Shown: positions 10,429 to 21,990 of the stretch, in pieces
Position numbering within the stretch: position 1 is the first letter of the stretch
Layout: every line of letters starts with the position of its first letter
Origin: Dipteris shenzhenensis
Taxonomy: Eukaryota; Polypodiophyta; Polypodiopsida; Gleicheniales
Strand: one strand, 5' to 3'
Assembly: GCA_047967505.1 (NCBI GenBank)
Contig: CM106538.1
Length of the DNA stretch: 64,000 nt
Position numbers and translations under genes: made by a program
Notes under the pieces: model-generated
Told to the model about the DNA's origin: nothing
The model's database searches: none
The model's input: the letters and a program-made list of their open reading frames with translations, nothing else

Positions 10429-11903
10429 ATGGATCCCCACTCAACCGGCCGCAAGTACCGTCATTTTTTCAGAAGACGAGTTGCAACAGCTCAAGAAAGA
10501 TGTGGAACTAGAGGGCTCCACATCACTTTTCGCCCGCATCTTTGAGTCACACCCTTCTAGATCACAGGCTAGAGACTGGGATGCTAGCGGCGTTACCAAG
10601 AGATCTCGTCCCACACTTCAGAGATGTTCGACTTTTGGGATGTGGATTCTTCCAAGTGGTATTCGACTCCCACGAGTCCACGGCCCTTGTTCTCAAAGCT
10701 AATCCTCTGGCTTTGGGTTCGAGGAGGCTTTTTCTTTTGCCCTACACCTTGGGCTTCGATCCGGTCGAGGAGGACAATCAGGTCACATCATTGTTCATTA
10801 GATTTCCTGGTCTTCCTCAGGTCTACCATCGACTTCTTGCTACTATCGGAGCCACATTCAGAGTGGTCACTGAAATCCCCCCCCTTCCTGGCATGCCTTC
10901 TTCCTCGGCAGAGGCAATCAGAGCAGACGGGGTGCCTCGAGTTAGGGTCATTGTCTCTGATGCTATCATCTCAAATGACCACATCATGCTTCAGCGCCCA
11001 GATGGCTCTCTCTTTCGATAGAGAGTCGAGATTTTAGGTAGACAGGACCAGTGCAGGATTTGCAGGACCCTTGGGCACTTTGCTAGAGATTGCCCAAGAA
11101 AGAGAAAAAGACGCAATAGGTCTTCTGGTGCGGCTCCTTCACGTACTACCCCGAATGCACCTCCCCAACACCCTGTACTACTCACTCCAGGACCACCAAG
11201 AGCAGCAGGGCGCCTTGCTTCACGCACCTCAGGACCACCAGGGGCAGCAGGGTGCCCAAAGCCCCCGTAGCACACCCAGTACCACAATGGAGAGCAATCA
11301 GAGCGGCTCCCTTACCTCAGGAGGAGACCTTTGATCCAGTTCAGACAGACGCCATCCAGATTCCAGAGGTAAATGTTGCTGCAGCCCCAGACACTATAGT
11401 AGGGGCCTTTAGATGCACCAATACCAGCCCCAGTCACTTTGGTTTTCTGATCATGAGGGGGCTACCGGTACTTCTTCCCCACAGACTATTCCTGCCACAA
11501 TCAGGACGACTGAGGGAATGCATGCACAGATGAGGACTCTAGATCCTAGCCACATGTCTCGTCAGCCCTTAGCTCTAGTTCTGCTGATAGACGCCTGCCA
11601 GGTCCCTCTCCTCCATCTTCCACGAGTGCAGGTCTTCTTCGCACTCCTCGACCAGACCTGCTTCTTAGGAACTCTTTTTCGGCACTGGTAGACTCGGCGA
11701 CTTTCATGGATGATGAGGAGTTTGTGCCCTCCACCTCATGGGTCCTGGTCATTCGGATTCCTTTTGATAGGGCCTCCCCCTCAGCAGGTGTGGGGATCCT
11801 TTCACCTGTTGAGTTTCCTTCCCTCAGCAAGAGTGTTTCGGCCCAAGGGAAGCTCGTCTCCTCTACTAGGTCGGGTAAGCCTTTCCACCCAGCATCCTCC
11901 TGA
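10429..11903 (+). pseudogene. LINE-B ORF1, broken
   Basis: The ATG at 10429 begins MDPHSTGRK and is followed by the IFSEDELQQLKKDVELEGS region. The middle reads as an RRM-like or gag-like segment, with GRGFFQVVFDS in the sister copy. A CCHC knuckle (CRICRTLGHFARDC) lies at about 11053-11094, followed by basic residues and a Pro/Ala-rich linker with short repeats of PGPPRAAGR type. The C-terminal frame ends PFHPASS at 11903, three bases before the ORF2 ATG. Stops and frameshifts divide it into at least four pieces. Confidence 0.75.
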
Positions 11904-12931
11904 CGATGAGGATAGTCAGCTAGAACATACAGGGCCTAGGTGGAGTTCCACACCGTTGCCGTAGGCAGCTGATCCGAAATCAGCTTCATCCAGGTGTCAC
12001 TGGAGGTGCTATTGATATCCTTTTTATCCAGGAACACAAGCTGGATGCCAATGATTGCTCTAAGTCTGGCAAACTTCATTCAGGACACACATTCTGGTCG
12101 CCTGCTATGGGCACAAGGGGAGGTACTTGCATTTCGGTCTCTCCTTCTATTCTACCCTTGGTTGCTGGTCATGGTATTATCTCCCCCTCTAGAGCTCAAT
12201 GGATCATTATTTTGATTGGAGGGCATAATATTGGTCTTCTCAATCTGTATGCCCCCAACAACAGAGGGGAGCGAGTCTCCTTTTGGAAGGAGTTACTATC
12301 TTGGGCCCCTATTGCAGATTCTTGGATCATTGGTGGCAATTTCAACATGGTGTAATTGCCATCAGACAAAAAGGGAGGCAGACAGGGTGGAATTCATTCT
12401 TTGGAGAGGGCAGCCTGGGATGCCTTTCTCTTTCAGTACAGTGGCAGGGACACTTGGTTTGATGATGCCCTTCATGTTATGCCACAGTCACTCCTGTACT
12501 CTTGGTCGAACAGGAGAGTACACATGCCCATCCAGTGGGACTTTGGTGAGATGCCTGACTCACTTACAGATGGTCTCATTCATCTCATCCCAAAGGGGGT
12601 AATAGGAATCTAGTGTCACAATGGAGACCCATCACTCTATTGGGTACTTTACAAGATTCTGGCAAAAGCCATCCGTATGCGGCTATAGGTTTTTCTTCTA
12701 GATTTGATTCATGACACACAGACAGGGTTTGTGCATGGCAGAAGTATTTTCGATAATATTTTCTCAATTTGGGAGGCCTCAGAATGGTGGGCCATGCAGA
12801 GCTGCTAGAGGTTGGCCATTCTACTCTTGGACTTTGAGAAAGCTTACGACAGAGTAGACTGGGATGTTTTAGAGGGTACTCTATCTCCCTTTGGTTTTTC
12901 AGATGCATGGATTAGAGGAGTATCCTCTCTC

Positions 12932-13960
12932 ATCCCACGGAGCTTCCTACGAAGATGGCCACATATCGTGACCATTTTCTCAGGATTTCAGAGGATGGCT
13001 TCATCATATCCCCAGGATATATCGGCGTTCATATGTCGCACTCACTCAGGATTGCCTTGGGCCAGCTCAGGGTATCTTCCCACAGATTAGACGTTGAGGC
13101 CGGCAGGATGCGTCGTACAGCTACCGGACATAGACCCAGGCGAGAGACTAGGATATGCCCTTGTTGCACTATGGGGGAGGTGGAGACTGAGGAGCACTTT
13201 GTTTGCAGATGCCCTTTATATTATGAGATCCGTGGCAGATTTCACTGTTTATTTGGGCACGGATTTGGACCTCTCTCTCGGATTATGGAGTATGAGGATC
13301 AGTATTGCTTAGCGTTGTTCATCAGGGAGATCACCAGATATAGAGAGAGATTCCTCAGAGAGCACCGTCGCATCCCTGCCAGAGACCTGGTTATTCATGA
13401 GGAGCAGGACGAGGCGCAAGACCATGAGCACAGAGATAGCCCATCTTGCCAGAGAGCACCGATGGTTCCACCCCGAGGATGTACATATGACATGATCCGG
13501 CTGCACCGCAGGATGATCTTACACAGAGGCCGTACCCGTCGCTTTATTTCTAGACGACGGAGGATGATGGCAGATTTTCGGAGGAGATTGCTCCATGGAG
13601 ACTTGGCACCGCCAGCAGCCCATTTGACACTTGCCCAGATCTTCACACTCATGGCAGGAGGCATGGTCGATGGCCATGACTTCCATCATTTCTTTGGATC
13701 ACAGACCCCTTAGGGAAGACGATGTTCCTCATATTTCATATTTTACATTTTGTATCTAGGCATTTTTGGTACTCTATTTCATTTCATTTTGTATCTAGGA
13801 TTTTTGTAGCCATTTTTGGCATCTTAGCGGTATTACGATGAGGCCACCTAGTTGGCGCATCGTTGATGATGTATTTTCCTTTCGGATGATTTTGTGTCCC
13901 ATAGGCCATGTATGGCCTTCCGTGGACCTTTAATAAAATTTCTTTCTTTCTTTCTTTCTT
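12932..13960 (+). mobile_element. 3' end of a different non-LTR retroelement, nested in LINE-B RT
   Basis: Interrupts the LINE-B RT between GVSSL and RSAHSQMLIGG. It ends in a (TTTC)n tail at 13940-13964 instead of an A-tail, so it is a different family from the surrounding LINEs. It holds one intact frame (12955-13713). No clear target duplication is visible; the junction context is CTCTCT on the left and TCTACAG on the right. Confidence 0.7.
12955..13713 (+). CDS. C-terminal part of a non-LTR retroelement protein with CCHC motif
   Basis: 252 codons without a break, unusual in this decayed region. Residues about 32-52 (LRIALGQLRVSSHRLDVEAG) resemble the segment upstream of the terminal zinc motif in several LINE clades. 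Residues about 69-88 contain CPCC-x9-H-x4-C with ETEEHFVCRCPLY, a typical LINE C-terminal CCHC pattern. The rest is rich in Arg, His and Asp and is unrecognised. The frame is open upstream of the ATG to the insertion boundary, so it is a truncated ORF2 end rather than a complete gene. Confidence 0.65.
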   Translation: MATYRDHFLRISEDGFIISPGYIGVHMSHSLRIALGQLRVSSHRLDVEAGRMRRTATGHRPRRETRICPCCTMGEVETEEHFVCRCPLYYEIRGRFHCLFGHGFGPLSRIMEYEDQYCLALFIREITRYRERFLREHRRIPARDLVIHEEQDEAQDHEHRDSPSCQRAPMVPPRGCTYDMIRLHRRMILHRGRTRRFISRRRRMMADFRRRLLHGDLAPPAAHLTLAQIFTLMAGGMVDGHDFHHFFGSQTP

Positions 13961-16136
13961 TCTACAGATCAGCCCATAGCCAGATGCTTATTGGGGGGGT
14001 AAGAGGAGACAGATTTCAGATCAGTAGATCAGTCTGCCAGGGATGTCCTCTCGTCCCTTTTCTTTTTCTGTTTGTGGCGGAAGCTATGAGTATCTACCTT
14101 AGATCTCAAGCTGATATTTTTGGGCTGAGGCTTCCTCTTTGCAGGAAAGAAGAGCTCCTGGATAGTGAATTGGCAGATGACACGGCTGTTTCTTCCGGAT
14201 AGTCTTGGATTTATTTTGCACAGCTGCAGGTGCACACATAAATTAGCATAAATCCAATGGTTTCTGGATTTGCGATGATGACACCCCGGATTGGGGTAAT
14301 GATATTGGTTTCACTTGAGTACAGAGGGGTGTCTCCGTCAAATATTTGGGCTGCCAGGTTCAGGTGGGCATGTCTCCTTCACAAAAGTTTGCTCCAGTGT
14401 TGGAGAGCATAAGAAGAAAGCTCCTTTTCTGGAGCTCAGCCAAACTTGACTTGACTTTTAGAGTGGTGGTGGTTAACCAGGTTCTTCTAGCTACATCATG
14501 GTTTGTATGCTCTTGTCGGTGCCACTCTAGGGATTGTATCACTCAGCTCAAGAGGCCCGTACAAAACTTTTTATGGAGTGGTCTAGATGGCAGAACTATG
14601 TTACAGCCAGGGTGGCTTGGGAGACCTTGATTCTTCCTACAAGAGAAGGGGGTTTGAATATCATTGACCCGGATCTTTAGTGTAGAGCCTTAATCTGCAA
14701 GGTCGTTGTGAGAGGACTATGGCAGACCACTTGGTGCTTCTCTTTACATGCAGTGGCTCCGATGGGAGAGGGGCCCTGCATCTACTGTGGGAGCATGGAA
14801 AGCCGTTAGGAGGCTTCCTGCAAAGCAACAGGCCCAAGTGGTTCATAATCTGAGAGGGAGTGCAGGGAGAGTTCAATAGATTGATGCAACCTTGCCCATG
14901 GATTGGGTGGACACAGATTACATGCCTATTACTTGTTCCACCTAGATGGGGGCATTTTCCAGATCCGACATTCCTTTGAAGGTGATTGCTTTACGTAACA
15001 CACATGAGGATGCCTTAGTCTTTGATGTTTCTTCGGGGGGTAGGCTGTCCAAGTCCACAGATGATATATTGTTGGAGGTACCGTTTCAGCCAGTCAAGAT
15101 AGTGGGCTTCATGGAGCATGGCTCTCTCTCACAGTGGTACTTGGATCGTGACCCGCTACTCATTGCCCTGGGCTCATTGAGGCTATGGCTCTATGGAGGT
15201 GTCCCAATTAAGTTTTTGCAGTGGGACCCTGGGGAATGGGAGTGGATAGGTGGAAGGGCACCGAGAGAAGGGCATCCCTTCTTTCGTGACACGGTCAGTA
15301 ATGCCAGGAAATTCCAGCTCAGCTGTAGGGGTTGGAGGGGAATCCCACCGGAATAGAAAAATCACTCTCTTCTTTTGGCTTTCTATTCATGGTGGGATAG
15401 CAGTGAATCATTGGAGATCCAGGTTCGGGGCAGACCCTACTTGCCCTCGTTGCCTTTTTGCTTCGGAGATAGTACAGCACTACCTTTAGGATTGCAGATA
15501 GGCGAGAATAATATGGAAGGGGATTGCAAGACTTTTCAGCACTTTTGTTCACCTCCCCTTCTATATGACCTGGGGATCAGTGGCCTTGCTCACACTTTCA
15601 AGGACCCAGGTTTTCTTTGAGAGACATGACTCGCGTCTTGGGCTCTACACATCCGACGACACCTTGTGGAGTCGTGCTCTTTAGAGGATGTTCCGGCCAC
15701 TCTCTTCAGGGCTGCTTATTCCTCGGTTGACTCTCCATGGGAGGTTTTAGCTAGCATTGCAGCATGGCACATTTGGAGAGCCAAATGCACTGAGGCTATG
15801 GAGGGTTCTCAGGTTCACCCTTCTCAGATCTTGGCCAGTACTTGGACAGATACGGTACACACATGGCCATATGGGCGACAATGCAGGGATCCTCTCGAGC
15901 AGCCTCCTCCAGGAGAGTTACTTTTCTCAGGGATTAAAGAGATTCTCCCTTCCTTGCTGAGACTTCTACAGGGTTGAGTTGGCATTTTCAGCCTCAGCCT
16001 TGGTTTCTTTCTACCTCATTCTTCTGAGGTGTTTTTTATTACACGCTTAGCATGTTGTATTTTCGCACAGAGCTTGTTGTAGCGAGTTTCTTTCTTACTT
16101 AATAGAAGTCTCTTTTTTGCAAAAAAGAAAAAAAGG

Positions 16137-16855
16137 TGCTGAAAATCCTAGCAACACCTTTCCAGATCGTCCTCGCCTATCTGCACTTCCAAAGGCAATG
16201 CTATACTGACTCAATTGCCATGTGACAATGAGGACAAGTAGGGTCAATCCCGAACATGGATCTCCACAGGTTCACTGCAATCCCTCCATGAATAGAAAGC
16301 CAAAAGAAAAGAGTGATCTTTCTATTGCTGAGGGATTTCCAGAGCCTACACCAAAAGTTATTCCGCACAGCTGCGGCGGAAATCTGAAAACTATCCCAAT
16401 GTGGCGCTTTGGAGGGCCTCCAACCTCTACTGCTGAGCTAAAATCATTGGGCATTTCTAACTGTATAGTGAAAGAAGGGAAATCTCTTCTCTTGGTGCCC
16501 CTCATCAATCCTCCCCTGGGTCCCAATATAAGAAGCTAATAGGGGAACCACCATACAGCCAGAGTCTCCAAGACCCCAGCACAAGGAGAATAGGATCAGG
16601 GTCAAGATATCACTGTGAATCCCTGCCCCACTCTATGAATCCTGTAATCCTGACAGGCTGAAATGCAACCTCCAAAAGAATATCATCAGAAGATCTGGTA
16701 AGTCTGCCTCCCTCGACTTAACATCAATGACAAGGGTATCCTCATGTGCATCCTGCAATGCAATGACCTGTAACGGAATGCCCGTCCCTAAGAACGCTCC
16801 CCACCAAGTGGACTCTATAAGCGGCATGTCATCTGTGTCAATTCACTCTGGCGGA
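16137..16855 (-). mobile_element. LINE-A, middle segment
   Basis: Resumes the minus-strand LINE-A after LINE-B. The reverse strand carries the zinc-binding region (about 16270-16400) and the conserved unidentified domain (about 16540-16830, with WWGAFLGTGIPLQVIALQDA). It is cut at 16855 by a copia LTR. Confidence 0.85.
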
Positions 16856-17588
16856 TGTTGGAGCATCAATGGAAACATGGTGTGGACACAAGATGAAGAA
16901 AAAGCATGTTTATTCATATGAGATATGGCCAACATATAGGCACTGGTTACACTCCATGTATGACATCATATGTGAGCTCAGTGGAGCATCTAGATCCACA
17001 AATTTCTCCCAGTATCTCTCAATCAGGTCCATGATTCTCTCAATCACACCTACTAGAATCTTCTACCACCTAACTTGATCACACTAACCACCATGTGGTG
17101 ACACACAAACTCACACAAACTTTGTACCCCTTGGTACACCCCATTACATCAATTTGTCCTTTATACCCTCCCACAAATTGATGACCTCACCCGAGCAGTA
17201 GTACATGGGAAGCTTCATGGTTTGTTCACACCTAGTAACAACACTCATGACCCCAACCTGTGACTCACTCTGGTTATGGCTCTTGGTTCACAACTGAAAG
17301 AATGGACAATGACTATGCATGGGAAAGTCCCATAGGTCTGACAAGGAAATAACTCACATAAGACTAACAATCATTTAAGGGGGACATCCCAGCGCAGAGA
17401 ACCCTTATCGACCACACAAAAAACTCTAATATTTTGGAGATGTTGGGAAGATTCCCCCCTTGATAGCAATCCTTTTCCGACGTCGTTTCCATGCTATCAT
17501 TGTGTCTCGCCCACAAATGTAGAATGATATATTCAATGGGGTGCATATTCTTGACCACCATGTTGATGTAGATGAAAGAGTCCAAGTT
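16856..17588 (-). mobile_element. Truncated copia-type element: 3' LTR plus part of the internal region
   Basis: The LTR at 16856-17163 begins TGTTGGAGCATC and ends in ACATCAATTTGTCCTTTA, close to the LTR of the element at 3388-5992. The adjoining TACCCTCCCACAAATTGATG is its polypurine tract region and also matches that element. The internal sequence runs to about 17588, where the tail of LINE-C begins. The gag, primer site and second LTR are missing. Confidence 0.7.
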
Positions 17589-19317
17589 TTTTTTTTTTCA
17601 AAGAAGGAACCTTCTATCAATGCTTGAAAGATTTCATACAAGACAACAGCCCCGAAGGTATTGAGTATGAAAAAACCGGAAAAGGTTGAAAGAAAAACCA
17701 GCCTGTTCTAGAGAAGCCCAGCTCACTGCCTAGGGGGCCTCAGGAACTGGGGCTAATAGCCGAGTGGGGGGACTATATAGCCAGCGAATCCCTCGCAGAG
17801 TGAAGATGTAGAGAAAACACCTGCAGGCCAAGCGTTGCAGAAACGAGCACGCCTCTCAATAGTCGCCCTGGAGCCTGAGTCCCAGGCTCCCAGGGACCGT
17901 AGAGTGTAAATGATATCCTGCCAGATGGCAACCAAGGTAGCCGAGGGTGGAACCGGTTGCTCTCCCATCACAAGACTGCAACGAGCCACCCAAATGTTCC
18001 AAGCTGTGATGCTAGCTACCACCTCCCAAACACTGTCTTCCCTAGGGGAAGGAGCTAGGGCGTCAGGGGGGGCTGCCTCGTGGAGTGCAATCCTCTGAAT
18101 GCTCTGACCCTGTATCCGGTAGGCTGGGAAAATCTCATCAATTTGGAACGCGTGTCCTCCCTCTGTCAACCAAGCCACCATCCCCCAGGTGTAGTCTATG
18201 TGAAGACTCTGCATGCGTGTCATGATCTTGAGGACTCTCATCCAGATCCTCGTTGCGCTACGACAGCTCCATAGGCAGTGTGGGATAGTCTCCAGGACAC
18301 CATATGAGCAGCAATGGCACTGCCCCTCCACTCGCATCTGCTCCAACCACGGGCCAATGGGCAAGCCTACGTGGGCTGCCAGCCAGAAGAAGTAAGAAAT
18401 CTTCCTCGGCCACAAGCTGGACCATAACCGTGTTCAAAACCTGGAGTGAACATCTCGGAGCACTCTCTGGGTCTCCCAGTCTCTCTCCCTTGAGGGAGTC
18501 CATCTCGTTTGCCACTAAGGCGCGACCTGCGAGGGAGAGTTTGGCTGAGCTCCAGTAGAGAAGCTTGCGCCGAACACTCTCAAGGACCGGGGTAATCTGC
18601 TGCTCTGCTGTAATGTCAATACCCACCTGGCATCCGAGGTATCTCGCTATCTGGCCCTACGATATCCATCAAAAACCAAAGTCACTCCCCCACTCATGGA
18701 TCTCCTGTGTCTCCTGAAAGCCCATGAAGAAGCCTATGGATTTTGTCCAGTTGATCCGTGCCCCTGAGGCCTCACAATAGATAGCCAAGGCGCCTCTGAC
18801 TCTCTCTAGACTCGCTGTGGTGCCCTCAACATACAAGACTGTGTCATCTGCAAACTCCGAGTCAAGGAGCTCCTCCTCCTGCCTGATTGGGAACCTCAAC
18901 CCTGTGAGACCCGCCACCTGTGATCTCAAATAGTAGCCCTGAGCCTCCGCTACAGAGAGGAAGAGGAAGGGAGCTAGTGGGCAGCCCTGGCGAACCGAGC
19001 GAGAGAGAGGAAAGGCCTCGCCTGTGTGTCCTCCGATAATCATCTGACTAGAGCTCCCTGCATATAGCGCTAAAACTCCTCTAACCCATCTGTCTGAGAA
19101 ACCCAATCTCCTCATAGTGCCCTCCAGGAAAGACCACTTCACCCTGTTGTAGGCCTTCTCAAAGTCCAAGAGAAGGATGGCCAGTGGCTGTGATTCCTCC
19201 CTGGACCAATCCACTGCCTCCCAGAACATGAAGATGTTGTCCAGGATGCTGTGCTCCTGGACAAACCCAGTCTGTGTGTCATGGATGATGTCAGTAAGAT
19301 GAGGCCGTAACCGCAAC
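17589..19317 (-). mobile_element. LINE-C, 5'-truncated minus-strand LINE with internal deletion
   Basis: The T-run at 17589-17602 is the A-tail. The reverse strand gives RT (19317-18669) with DIIHDTQTGFVQEHSILDN, LLLDFEKAYNRVKW, QGCPLAPFLFLSVAEAQ and FADDTVLYVEG, then AEQQITPVLESVRRKLLYWS (18626 on). A deletion after RALVANE removes the unidentified domain. The zinc-binding segment WPRKISYFFWLAAHVGLP and tail SITAWNIWVARC (18415-17753) follow. It is GC-richer and less decayed than LINE-A, so probably younger. Confidence 0.85.
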
Positions 19318-19494
19318 CCATGAGAGGGGAAGGGGGGGATTTGAGATGGGCTGAAGTAAAGATCCATCTGTTGTTGTCCAACCAATCTCCCCCATGAGGA
19401 GGGATGCAAGACTGAATGCTGCGTGAGAAAAAATCCTTCCAGGGCTCCTGTCCAGGCATCAATCCACGTACTACAAAGTTGCAGAGCAAGGCCA
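19318..19494 (-). mobile_element. LINE-A, 5' end segment at the right 18S junction
   Basis: The reverse strand reads LALLCNFVVRGLMPGQEPWKDFFSR, parallel to 20231-20400 of LINE-D (quoted part is within the family's post-RT region). It begins at the 18S target duplication, showing that LINE-A was 5'-truncated on insertion. Confidence 0.8.
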
Positions 19495-19543
19495 AATCTT
19501 TTGATATTTCATCACGATGGGGATAGATCATTACAATTATTGA

Positions 19544-19576
<33 letters not shown>

Positions 19577-19586
19577 GTCAGCTCGT

Positions 19587-19623
<37 letters not shown>

Positions 19624-19769
19624 TGCTCCTACTGATTGAATGGTCCGGTGAAGTTTTCGAATTGCGGAGACACCGGTCGGTTGCCGCCGGTGAGGTTGTG
19701 AGAAGTTCATTAAGCCTTATCATTCAGAGGAAGGAGAAGTCGTAACAAGGTTCTTCGGAAGGATGATTG
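19495..19769 (+). rRNA. 18S rRNA gene, 3' end
   Basis: Starts with the second copy of AATCTTTTG and continues with universal 3' blocks: GAGGAATTCCTAGTAAGCG, TTGTACACACCGCCCGT and GGAGAAGTCGTAACAAGG. The final part has lost about 18 bases: GGTT passes directly to CTTCGGAAGGATGATTG, removing the usual TCCGTAGGTGAACCTGCGG stretch. Together with 7336-8840 it makes a complete but dead 18S gene. Confidence 0.95.
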
Positions 19770-19786
19770 ACACACATCCGTGAGAA
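19770..19786 (+). other. Remnant of ITS1
   Basis: About 17 bases (ACACACATCCGTGAG) lie between the 18S end and the next LINE. By position this is the start of ITS1; 5.8S and 26S are absent from the window. Confidence 0.5.
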
Positions 19787-21973
19787 AATTGGAACAAATC
19801 CAATGGCTTTCGGATCAGTGATGAGGACACTCCAGGCTGGGCGAATGACATAGGAGTCACTTTGATTCAGAGGGGTGTTTCCGTCATATATTTGAGATGC
19901 TAGGTTGGGGTGGGCATCTCTCCAGCACAGCAGTTTGCTCCCATGTTGGAGAAATTCAGGAGGAAACTCATCTTTTGGAGTTTAGCTAGACTTGACCTTG
20001 CATCCAGAGTTGTGGTTGTGAACCAAATATTATTGGCCACTGCCTAGTTTGTTTGCTCATGTTGGTGCAGGTCTAGAGGTTGTATCGCTCAGCTCATGAG
20101 ACCTATCAGGAACTTCTTATGGAGAGGTCTACATGGCACCTTAGATATTGTAGCCAGGGTGGCTTGGGAGACCCTCATTCTCCCCACAGGAGAAGGAGGT
20201 CCCAATATTATTGACCCGAACTTCTAGTGTATGGCCTTGCTCTGCAAATGCGTAGTATGTGGATTGATGCTTGGACAGGAGCCCTGGAAAGATTTTTTCT
20301 CACGCATCATTCATTTTTGTACTCCATCTCATGGGGGAGATTGGATGGACAGCATTAGATGGATCTTTACTTCAACCCATCTGAAATCTCCCCCTTCCCC
20401 TCTCATGGCTGCTATTCTGAAAGCTTGGGGCTGCTTCAGAAACACTCTTCGCAGAGTTCCACTGACCTCTCGTGAAGAAATTCACAGACAACCAGTCATG
20501 TGGAATGACTCGATTTTGGATGACCATGGCAGGCCACTTGGATTGTCACATTATATGCAGTGGTCTAGATGGGAGAGGGGACGTGCTTCTATAATAGGTG
20601 CCTAGCTGGCCTTTAGGAGACTTCCAGAGATTGGCCACCTCAGAGGGAGTGCAGTCAGGATACAACAGATAGAGGCAGCTGTTCCGCCAGAGTGGATTGA
20701 CACAGATGACATGCCGATCACAGAGTCCACTTGGTGGGAGAGTTTTCAAGGACGGGCATTCTGTTGCATATTATTGCCCTACAGGATGCACATAAGGATA
20801 CCCTAGGCTGATTTTCAGTCGGGAGGCAGACTCGGGAGGCACACTTACCAGATCCTCTGATGATATTCTTTCCAAGGTTGCCTTTTAGCCTATCAGGATT
20901 GCAGGTTTCATGGAGTGGGGCAAGGACTCACAGTGGTATCTTGACCCCGATCCTCTTCTTCTTGCGCTGGGGTCTTGGAGACTCTGGCTATATGGTGGTT
21001 CCCCTATTAGGTTCTTGCAGTGGGACCTAGGGGAGTGGGAATGGATTGATGAGAGGCACCGAGAGAAGATCTTTCCCTTCTTTCCCTATACAGTAAAAAA
21101 TGCCCAGAGATTTCAGCTCAGCAGTAGAGGTTGGAGGCCCTCTAGAGCACCACGGTGGGATAGTTTTCAGATTTCCGCAGCTGTGCGAAATAAATTTTGG
21201 CGTAGGCTCTAGAAATCCCTCAAGAATAGAAAGATCACTCTTTTCTTTTAGCTTTCTATTCATGGAGGGATTGCAGTGAACCTGTGGAGATCCAAGTTTG
21301 GGGATGACCCTACTTGTCCTCATTGCCACATTGAAGTTGAGTCAGTATAGCATTGCCTTTGGGAGTGCAGACAGGCGAGGACGATCTAGAAAGGTGTTTC
21401 TAGGATGTTCAATATCTTTCATACAACACCTTTCTATATGACCTGGTATTCAGCAGCTTGGTTATCTCTTACTAGCCCTCAGGTGTTTTTCGAGGGACAT
21501 GATCCAAATCTAGCTCTCATTGTACGGCAACACTCAGTGGGGTCTTGTTCCCTCCAAGATGTCCCCTTCACTCTTTTGGAGATTCTAGCTAGCATTGCAA
21601 CTTGGCATATTTGGAGAGCCAGGTGTACAGAGGCGACGGAGGGTATCTAGGTTCACCCTTCCCAGGCTATGGCCGGTATTTGGACCGCGACACAGTACAC
21701 ACTCTAATGGCCATATGGGCGAGCATGCAGGGATCCTCCAAAGCAGCCACTACTACTGCCAGGAGAGTTACTTTTTCAAAGTTTGGAGAGGATCTCCTTT
21801 CTTCTCTGAATCTCCCTCAGGGTTGAGGTGGCATTTAAGCCTCCGCCTTGGTTTTTTAATAGCCCCTTTTGAGCTGTTTTTTTCCTCATGCATTGCATGA
21901 TGTACTCCCGCATTTGATCTTGCTCTCGCGGTTTTTATTCATACTTAACAAAGTAATTTTCTTGAAAAAAAAA
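19787..21973 (+). mobile_element. LINE-D, 5'-truncated LINE
   Basis: Starts inside RT (WNKSNGF) and runs through the post-RT region, the unidentified domain (about 20700-21060), the zinc-binding region (about 21225-21390), the tail (ATWHIWRARCTEATEG, about 21595) and the 3' UTR to an A-run at 21965-21973. All frames are broken. It interrupts rDNA right after 18S. Confidence 0.85.
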
Positions 21974-21990
21974 GCCTTTGATTGCTCTAT

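Larger units (their letters stand above)
11906..16027 (+). pseudogene. LINE-B ORF2 (endonuclease, reverse transcriptase, zinc-binding tail), broken
   Basis: Starts MRIVS at 11906; the tryptophan that follows in other copies is a TAG here (11921-11923). Endonuclease motifs NLYAPNN and IIGGNFNMV are at 12240-12355. A deletion at about 12535 joins the endonuclease to the HLIPKG segment that precedes RT. RT shows LLDFEKAYDRVDW (about 12822), then after the foreign insert QGCPLVPFLFLFVAEAM (about 14038) and LADDTAV. The conserved unidentified domain lies at about 14945-15250, and the zinc-binding segment with CPRC and a tail reading IAAWHIWRAKCTEAMEG follow. The stop is at 16025-16027. Confidence 0.8.
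9441..16136 (+). mobile_element. LINE-B, near full-length L1-type element nested in LINE-A
   Basis: Flanked by the 9-bp duplication TGCTGAAAA (9432-9440 and 16137-16145). Starts with a leader that is almost pure C/T, then ORF1, ORF2, a 3' UTR and an A-tail (16118-16134). Two internal lesions are visible: a deletion in the endonuclease-RT linker at about 12535, and insertion of another retroelement tail at 12932-13960. Because it sits inside LINE-A, it is younger than the insertion into 18S. Confidence 0.9.

Noticed and set aside
9431-10511. ORFs of 263 and 343 codons, Pro/Ser/Leu-rich
   Set aside because: Homopyrimidine LINE leader; no start context, no conserved residues, and overlapping open frames on both strands.
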